A DNA stretch of 64,000 nucleotides, from the NCBI RefSeq assembly GCF_000182925.2, contig NC_026501.1, positions 3,885,917 through 3,949,916 on the forward strand, in the 5' to 3' direction. Each line of letters opens with the position of its first letter. Positions within the stretch are counted from its first letter, which is position 1. Below are positions 58,508 to 64,000 of the stretch, piece after piece. A program made the position numbers and the translations under genes. The DNA is from Neurospora crassa OR74A (Eukaryota > Ascomycota > Sordariomycetes > Sordariales > Sordariaceae). The notes under the pieces were generated by a model. The model was not told where the DNA came from, did no database searches, and saw nothing but the letters and a program-made list of their open reading frames with translations.

Positions 58508-61500
58508 GTTTTATTTCCTAGACTATAACTTTAGCGCTTTATTAGCATAGGGTCCTTCTCCAATTCTCTAGAGGGGAAAACCGTACGGTATTAAACACCG
58601 CCAGATAAAAACCCCTAGCTCTATTTCGGTTATAATTCTCTACACCGCTCCTACTTTACTTATAATTATAATAGTTCTTATTTATTACTATAGCGAATTA
58701 ATTTCGTTTCTCCTACTACTATATCGTCCTAATACTAGAATGATAAGGATAATAGGAATAGGACTAGACTAAATATACCGCTTCTTTTACTACCTCTCTA
58801 TCTTATTCCCTACCGCTCCTTTCTCTACCTTCTCTCCGTTTCCCTATCCTATTTTCCCGTTTATTATTCTACTCCTCCGCCTCCTTATTCCATTTATAAA
58901 TACCTCCCCCCTATTATTTACTCTATTACCCTACGGATTTACCTCTATTTATAATAACGTAAGGATCCCCTTCCTTTATTTATATAATCCCCTATATAGC
59001 GCCCCTTTTTAATCCTCCTTCTCTTTCTTCCTTATTATAACTTCTAATAAAGTAATTTCCTCCGGCCGTCGTTACCCTAACCCGATTAATTTAATTTTTA
59101 ATATAAAAAGTCCTTCCCCTAATACATCCCCGGGCCCTACATCCCCTACAGCCTTACTTTTAGAATTTATATTCTTTATTTATAACCTTTATAACTTCCT
59201 TAGTAATTATCCTCCTTCGAACTAGTATAGCTTCCTTCCTTATCCTTTTTAACCTTTATATTAATTTAATTAATATTATTCGTAAAATTCCTTACTTTTA
59301 TTATACTTTAAATTTTACTTCCGTCCTATATTTTAATAATAAGCTTAATTCCCCTAATAATTTCTATAAGGTTATTTTCAAGAAGATTTGCCTTATTTCA
59401 GCGACTAGTAAATTTTTCATTCTTTATATTTCCTTTCCTTTATTATTAATTAACTTCTATCCTAACCGGCGGTATTTAGAATACTACTTACGTTTATACT
59501 TATAATATTATTTAAATAATATTATTATTATAATATTAAGTAGTTAGAATAGGTTTAATTATAATTTAAATATTTTTATTTATATTACCAATAATTTCAT
59601 TTATTATATATATATATATTTAGAGCGGGACGAATTGCGTACTAACTACGAATATTTTCCCTATACTATTAGTTATAATATTACTAAATTTTAGTGAAAG
59701 GGTTACTATAAACTAATTATAAAGAATATTTATTATAGTCGTATCCCTTCTCTTCCTAATAGTAATACTATAAATTTAGTTCGGATTATATTTAGTTCTA
59801 ATAGTAGTACTATTACTCTTATACGTATTATATCCAGCGGTAGCAGTTTTATTACTCCTATTAATATAATTTCTAATTCTAATAGTAGTAATTCTATTCT
59901 TAATAGCCCTATAGCTATTAATACTCCCGGCCGCCCCCTTATAAATAATAATTAGGTCTAATAGCGTTGTAAAGTTAACATAAATTAAATTTATATAATA
60001 GAATTATTTAAATAATTTTCTAGATGTAATTAAATATTTATTAAATAGTAATTTTCAATTCTTACTATAGTTACAATTTAAATAGCTCCTATAATTAATA
60101 TAATCATCTCCTCCCCATTCCTATCCTTTTACTCTAATATTATTAATATTCTATATTCTTCTTAAAAGTACTTCGTAACCTCCTTATATTACTCCTCTTC
60201 CAATTCGATTATTAAATAATATTCTCTTAACCTTCCTAACTTCAACGCCCACAATAGGATTCTTTTAATTCTAATTCTATTATTTAAAAATTCCTAAAAT
60301 TCCTCTTTCGTTAATAGCTAAGCTTCTAAGTTCGTTTAAAAATCAATATCCATATTAAAGTAATTTAAAATAATATAAGCGAAGGTCTCCTTTTCGAATC
60401 CGTAGGTATAAATAGGGGTTAAAACGTTTAATACTTTCTTCTAGTAAAGGAAGGCCCGAAGGTTAATAATTTCCGTCCTAACTTAAATATAGAGGGAGTT
60501 CTTCATTTTAATAAATGAATATAATTCTTCTTCGTCTTCTTTTAATTCTCAATATCTTCCTTTCTTCTTCTTCGTACTAACTATATATCGCTAAATAACC
60601 TCTCTATCAAATTTAGGGGTAAGGTTAATAATAGTAAATTTATACTATCGCTTTAATTTTACTATTAATATTACTAAGTAATAATTATAGTATAATACCT
60701 ATTCCTAATTCGTTATATCTTCTAATTATTCTTCCCAATCGATAATTACTAATTCTAGGACCTATAATAATAGTAATAGGGTCCCTAATTCCGGGGGGGG
60801 ACAAACTACTATTACTAATAGTTTCTCTATTAGTATTTATAATTCGGCCTATTAAATTTTAATTATACTACTTTCTAATTTATTAGTAAGTAGCCAACCT
60901 CTTAATTATTATATTTAAATACAATTAAAAACCTGAATTATTATCCTCCGGATAAACCAAATTTAATTTATCCGGATAAACCTTTCTTTAAAAGCCTAAA
61001 CTCCTTTATTAAAGTAAAGTCAAATAATAAATAAAATATTTCTATTTCTAAATTTCTTACTAATATAACTTTATACGCCCCAATAATAACTTTCAAATAC
61101 TTAGTCTAATATTCTACTAACCTAACCGCAATCCTTCGTAATTTTCTATAGATTTCGGTCGGTTGGTAGAATACTGAAACTCTATATATAATAGTACTAT
61201 AAATATATTTAATATAAATTTCCCTTACTTGAATAAAGGAGCAACCCTATATCTTCGCTACTAATTTTATAAATATATTTATTTAAATTATTATTTTCTA
61301 TTTTACTACTTCCGTATAAACCCTATAATTAAATTTACAGTCCAGCTAAACTCCTAGGAATTACATCAATTCCGTTGATTAAAGTAAAATATCCCTAAAT
61401 TAAAAAGTTTCCGTCCTTAGTACCCTCATCTATATAAAATATATTAATTCTATTTTAATTACTTTAAATTCCATACTTCTCGCCCCTATTTATTCTAAAT

Positions 61501-62259
61501 ATACCTCCTATATTATCTATAATATTTAATAGTTTTCTTTAATAGTATAAACTACTGTTATAATATTAATATTATTTATAAAGCCGACTACAATTATATT
61601 CGGGATTATTACCAACTTTTAATATAATAGGGTAATAAAGAGAATAAATAGAATAGAGGAAAGGGGGGAGCCTTACAGTACGCTAGCGGTAATTATATAG
61701 GGGTAGGACGTCTCGTTATTATAAAAGAAGGAACTTCTTCTACTAATAATAAAGTTCGCTACCCACCTAATAATCTATATTAGAAGCTACATTTCCTATA
61801 GGGTATATAGAAGCTACCTATAATTAACTCTATCGAACGCTCCTTTTAAATTTAGGAATATAAAGGACGTTACAATCCTAAGTTTCTAAACTATATACAC
61901 CATATCAATAACTACCTAGACTATAAACTCTATCGAACGGCTTACCCAATTACCTATTTAACCCTCTAGTAGAAGGTTGAACTCTTCGGCTACCTATATA
62001 AATCTCTTAACTACAAGTACCTCGAGGATTTTTCCTACGTTGCTAAATAGCGATATCGGTCTCTATACACCCGCTAACTTTTATTAAGCGGCGCTCTTTC
62101 CGGGCTTCTTAAGGACAACTACCTTCGCGTCCTTGAACCGCTATAGGAAGTAGCCGAGTCGGAGGCTGGCAAATGTTAAGCATACTATGGCCTGCCGGAA
62201 CGGCTGCCCACATAACTTTAGAAATCTGTTTGAGTACCAGTCGACCCCGGGGGCCTTAT
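58508..62259 (-). mobile_element. LINE copy I, 5'-truncated (3.75 kb)
   Basis: TSD of 20 bp: GTTTTTATTAAATAATAATA (58488-58507) and GTTTTTATTAGGTAATAATA (62260-62279), differing by two G-to-A changes. On the minus strand it ends within the fingers of the RT (ACCCCGGGGGCC near 62250, equivalent to the P-G-V-D block), so the endonuclease and ORF1 were never copied. The 5' end of the copy (61900-62259) is noticeably less mutated than the rest. Confidence 0.88.
58605..59955 (+). pseudogene. Antisense intron-containing gene of LINE I
   Basis: Start codon position 58605 (ATA), exon 1 in register with A, D and J, intron 1 about 59225-59273 (starts GTATAG). The stop TAG is at 59953-59955. About 45 bp of exon 3 are deleted near 59500. 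At the L-E-x-D site it encodes Arg (CGG) where copy D has Gln and copy B a stop. Confidence 0.5.
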
Positions 62260-62279
62260 GTTTTTATTAGGTAATAATA

Positions 62280-62529
62280 TAACGAATATTAAGGTCTTTA
62301 TTAATAGGGTTAATATCTATATAGTTATTACGAAGGTAATTACTATTACTACTTCTATTACCCAATACTATACTATTGAAATTACCCTCCTACTTCTTCT
62401 TAATATTAAAACCAACGTTCTTTATTACGTACTAGAGATGGATCTAGTATTGGGTAATAAAGACGACTACCCAGCAAACCTTCTTATAAACTTCATAATA
62501 GTTTATAATAATAACTATAGGGTACAGAA
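62280..62529 (+). pseudogene. Open reading remnant of unknown family
   Basis: With the preceding TSD it forms an open plus-strand frame of 95 codons (62258-62545) of varied composition (blocks K-V-F-I-N-R-V-N-I-Y and G-N-K-D-D-Y-P-A-N-L-L). It resembles a Gag-like helical protein, but I cannot assign it. The frame is cut on the left by LINE I and on the right by the 62546-62825 fragment. In the restored flank upstream (58430-58487) the same frame has stops. Confidence 0.3.
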
Positions 62530-62545
62530 TATTATACTTAATTAA

Positions 62546-62825
62546 TTAATAGTCTTATTCCCTATGCTATAACTATAGCGCCTTATTGGCATGGGGTCCA
62601 TCTCCAGTTCTCTGGAGGGGAAAACCGTGCGGCGTTAAGCGCCGCCGGATGAAACCCCCCAACTTCATCTTGGCCGTAGTTCTCCACGCCGCTCCTACTT
62701 TGCTTATAGCTATGTCGGTTCTCACCCACCGCTACAGCGAACTAATCTCGTCTCTTCCATCGCTGCGTCATCCCAACACTAGAACAATAAGGACAATAGG
62801 AACAGTACCAGACCCGGCGCGCTGC
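62546..62825 (-). mobile_element. Short LINE 3' fragment, little mutated (280 bp)
   Basis: 5'-truncated LINE insertion with TSD TATTATACTTAATTAA (62530-62545) and TATTATACTTAGTTAA (62826-62841). It keeps GC-rich sequence and two clean hairpins near the LINE 3' end: CTCCAG/CTGGAG (62602-62617) and GCGGCG/CGCCGC (62629-62645), probable recognition structures for the LINE RT. The antisense gene starts with an intact ATG at 62649 and stays open to the truncation point. It is the best guide in the window to the unmutated family sequence. Confidence 0.88.
62629..62645 (-). other. LINE 3' terminal hairpin
   Basis: Stem GCGGCG-CGCCGC with a 5-nt loop, partly kept in all longer copies (for example about 58586-58602). 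With the neighbouring CTCCAG-CTGGAG hairpin it lies within 100 bp of the RNA 3' end. Confidence 0.6.
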
Positions 62826-62841
62826 TATTATACTTAGTTAA

Positions 62842-63750
62842 TAAAATAGTAATCTAATTAAATACCTAAGTAAAGCAAGCCTCCTACTCGCTACTAAATA
62901 GGCAATAACCAATATTAAAAGTTGTATATATAATTATTATACTATATATCTAAAGGAGTGGTATATTGAACTTGTTGATTGTATATATACAATCCAAACT
63001 TATTACTTCTAGATTCTTTTTCAACTAGTCAATACACTAAGGATAAATCTAGAAGAATCGCTTAGTTAACTTAAACTCTTCGCCGTTATAACAATAGACC
63101 TCTTTGAAAATACTGTTTATCTATTATAATTTATTAAGGAGTTATTAGGTAGGGATAAAGGTACTAAATGACTTTACTCGGTAATTTACTAATATATTAA
63201 ATATATTACGCTAAGTAATCGCAATACTAGGAAACTGATTATAAATAATAGAAGTAATATTTAATAATAAAATCTTTAATTACTTTACTAACTAATAAAT
63301 ACTAGTAATTACCTCCTCGGTTCAATAATAATAGTAATTAAAAGTAAAGTAAGTAGCGTTATTAGGGTTAAATAAATAGTAATAGACTAACTTTATTAAA
63401 GTAAATTATTATATTTTAACTTTAATAGAGAATACCAACTTAGCTTACTACTTGTAATCTTGCTTTATATTAGCCGCTAACGGTCGTTGTAAAAGCACAA
63501 CTAACTTCCCCTCTTTTTTACTACCGCTATACTTTAGTCCTTTAAATATACTTGATATTATAGTAAATAGGCTTACTATAATAGTAATTGCTAATACGTA
63601 CTTTAGTAATATGAAACCCCAACTCTCTAATTATATCACTAATCTCTTTTATAGTAGATTCACTAGTATTTTAATGATAAAGTAAAAGGTTAGCAAAAGA
63701 CGGCGTATTACTATCCTCCTTTTTTAACTCCTAGTCTAATAAGCTCGAAT
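62842..63750. other. Degenerate AT-rich sequence, unassigned
   Basis: No match to other elements in the window. A minus-strand frame near 63690-63560 (blocks S-T-I-K-E-I-S-D-I-I-R-E-L-G) resembles a helix-turn-helix start, as in some transposases, but nothing downstream supports this. Confidence 0.3.
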
Positions 63751-64000
63751 TCGATCTTAATAGCAAACGGCGGCGGACGGGCGGCGGGGGCAATAATTTC
63801 TCTTCTTTACCGAACTTATTAATGTTAAGGAATTTATAATTATTGTTATAGGGTTTAGTCTTTGTCACGGGGCTGGCGCCCAGGGTGTTTGCCTGGCTTG
63901 CACCCGTGTAAGCTAGGCGTGCCTTCTAGTTGGGTGCACGGGCCGGTCGGCTATGGGCAGCCGTCTTAGCGCTAAATGCACTGCGTGCTATTGGGTGCAT
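63751..64000. other. GC-rich right edge, no gene seen
   Basis: Composition changes abruptly: a GGCGG-rich patch (63768-63790) and a GC-rich segment from about 63868 to the end with intact CA/TG. Short inverted motifs (GCACCCGTG near 63899, GTGCACGGG near 63936) are present. It may be the start of non-RIP host DNA or another element cut by the window edge. Confidence 0.4.

Overview
The window is a gene-poor, AT-rich block from a filamentous fungus, most likely an ascomycete (Pezizomycotina). It is made almost entirely of nested transposon remains that look inactivated by repeat-induced point mutation (RIP). The signs are a scarcity of CA and TG dinucleotides, pol reading frames whose stops are nearly all TAA/TAG at sites where the family has Gln or Trp, and Asp-to-Asn changes in retroelement catalytic motifs. 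I see no intact host gene; every long open frame is a shadow or a fragment of a mobile element. The species cannot be named from this.

Layout: 1-0.85 kb Copia pol tail; 1.9-5.9 kb Ty3/gypsy pol with chromodomain and 3' LTR (G1); 5.9-24.3 kb a LINE 3' end (copy F) split by a complete 16.1-kb gypsy insertion (G2, 340-bp LTRs, TSD TATTA), which itself holds a full LINE (copy A, 12420-19346, 15-bp TSD), and by a 953-bp Helitron-like element (Y1); 24.3-34.4 kb a 5'-truncated LINE (copy C) split by a full-length opposite-strand LINE (copy B, 25237-32339, 16-bp TSD); 34.4-40.75 kb LINE copy D carrying a 730-bp TIR element and a second Helitron-like copy (Y2); 40.75-44.1 kb a Copia LTR fragment next to a MULE with 45-bp TIRs; 44.17-50.25 kb a complete Copia (176-bp LTRs, TSD TTACC) inside LINE fragment G; 50.3-52.06 kb LINE fragments and an unexplained GC-rich island; 52.06-62.26 kb LINE copies J and I with an unidentified host segment between them; 62.3-64 kb degenerate sequence with a short well-preserved LINE 3' fragment and a GC-rich right edge.

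The most interesting point is the LINE family (Tad1/I-like; ORF1 with AT-hook and zinc knuckle, ORF2 with apurinic-type endonuclease and reverse transcriptase). Its last 1.5 kb carries, on the opposite strand and convergent with ORF2, what appears to be an intron-containing gene of about 428 codons. Two short introns (49 and about 58 nt, with fungal GT, CTAAC and AG signals) join three different reading frames, and the model keeps the same geometry in copies A, B, D and J. An antisense cargo gene would explain why introns survive in a retrotransposon. Three runs of exactly 100 N are scaffold gaps; one is flanked by a 50-bp duplication and is probably an assembly artefact.
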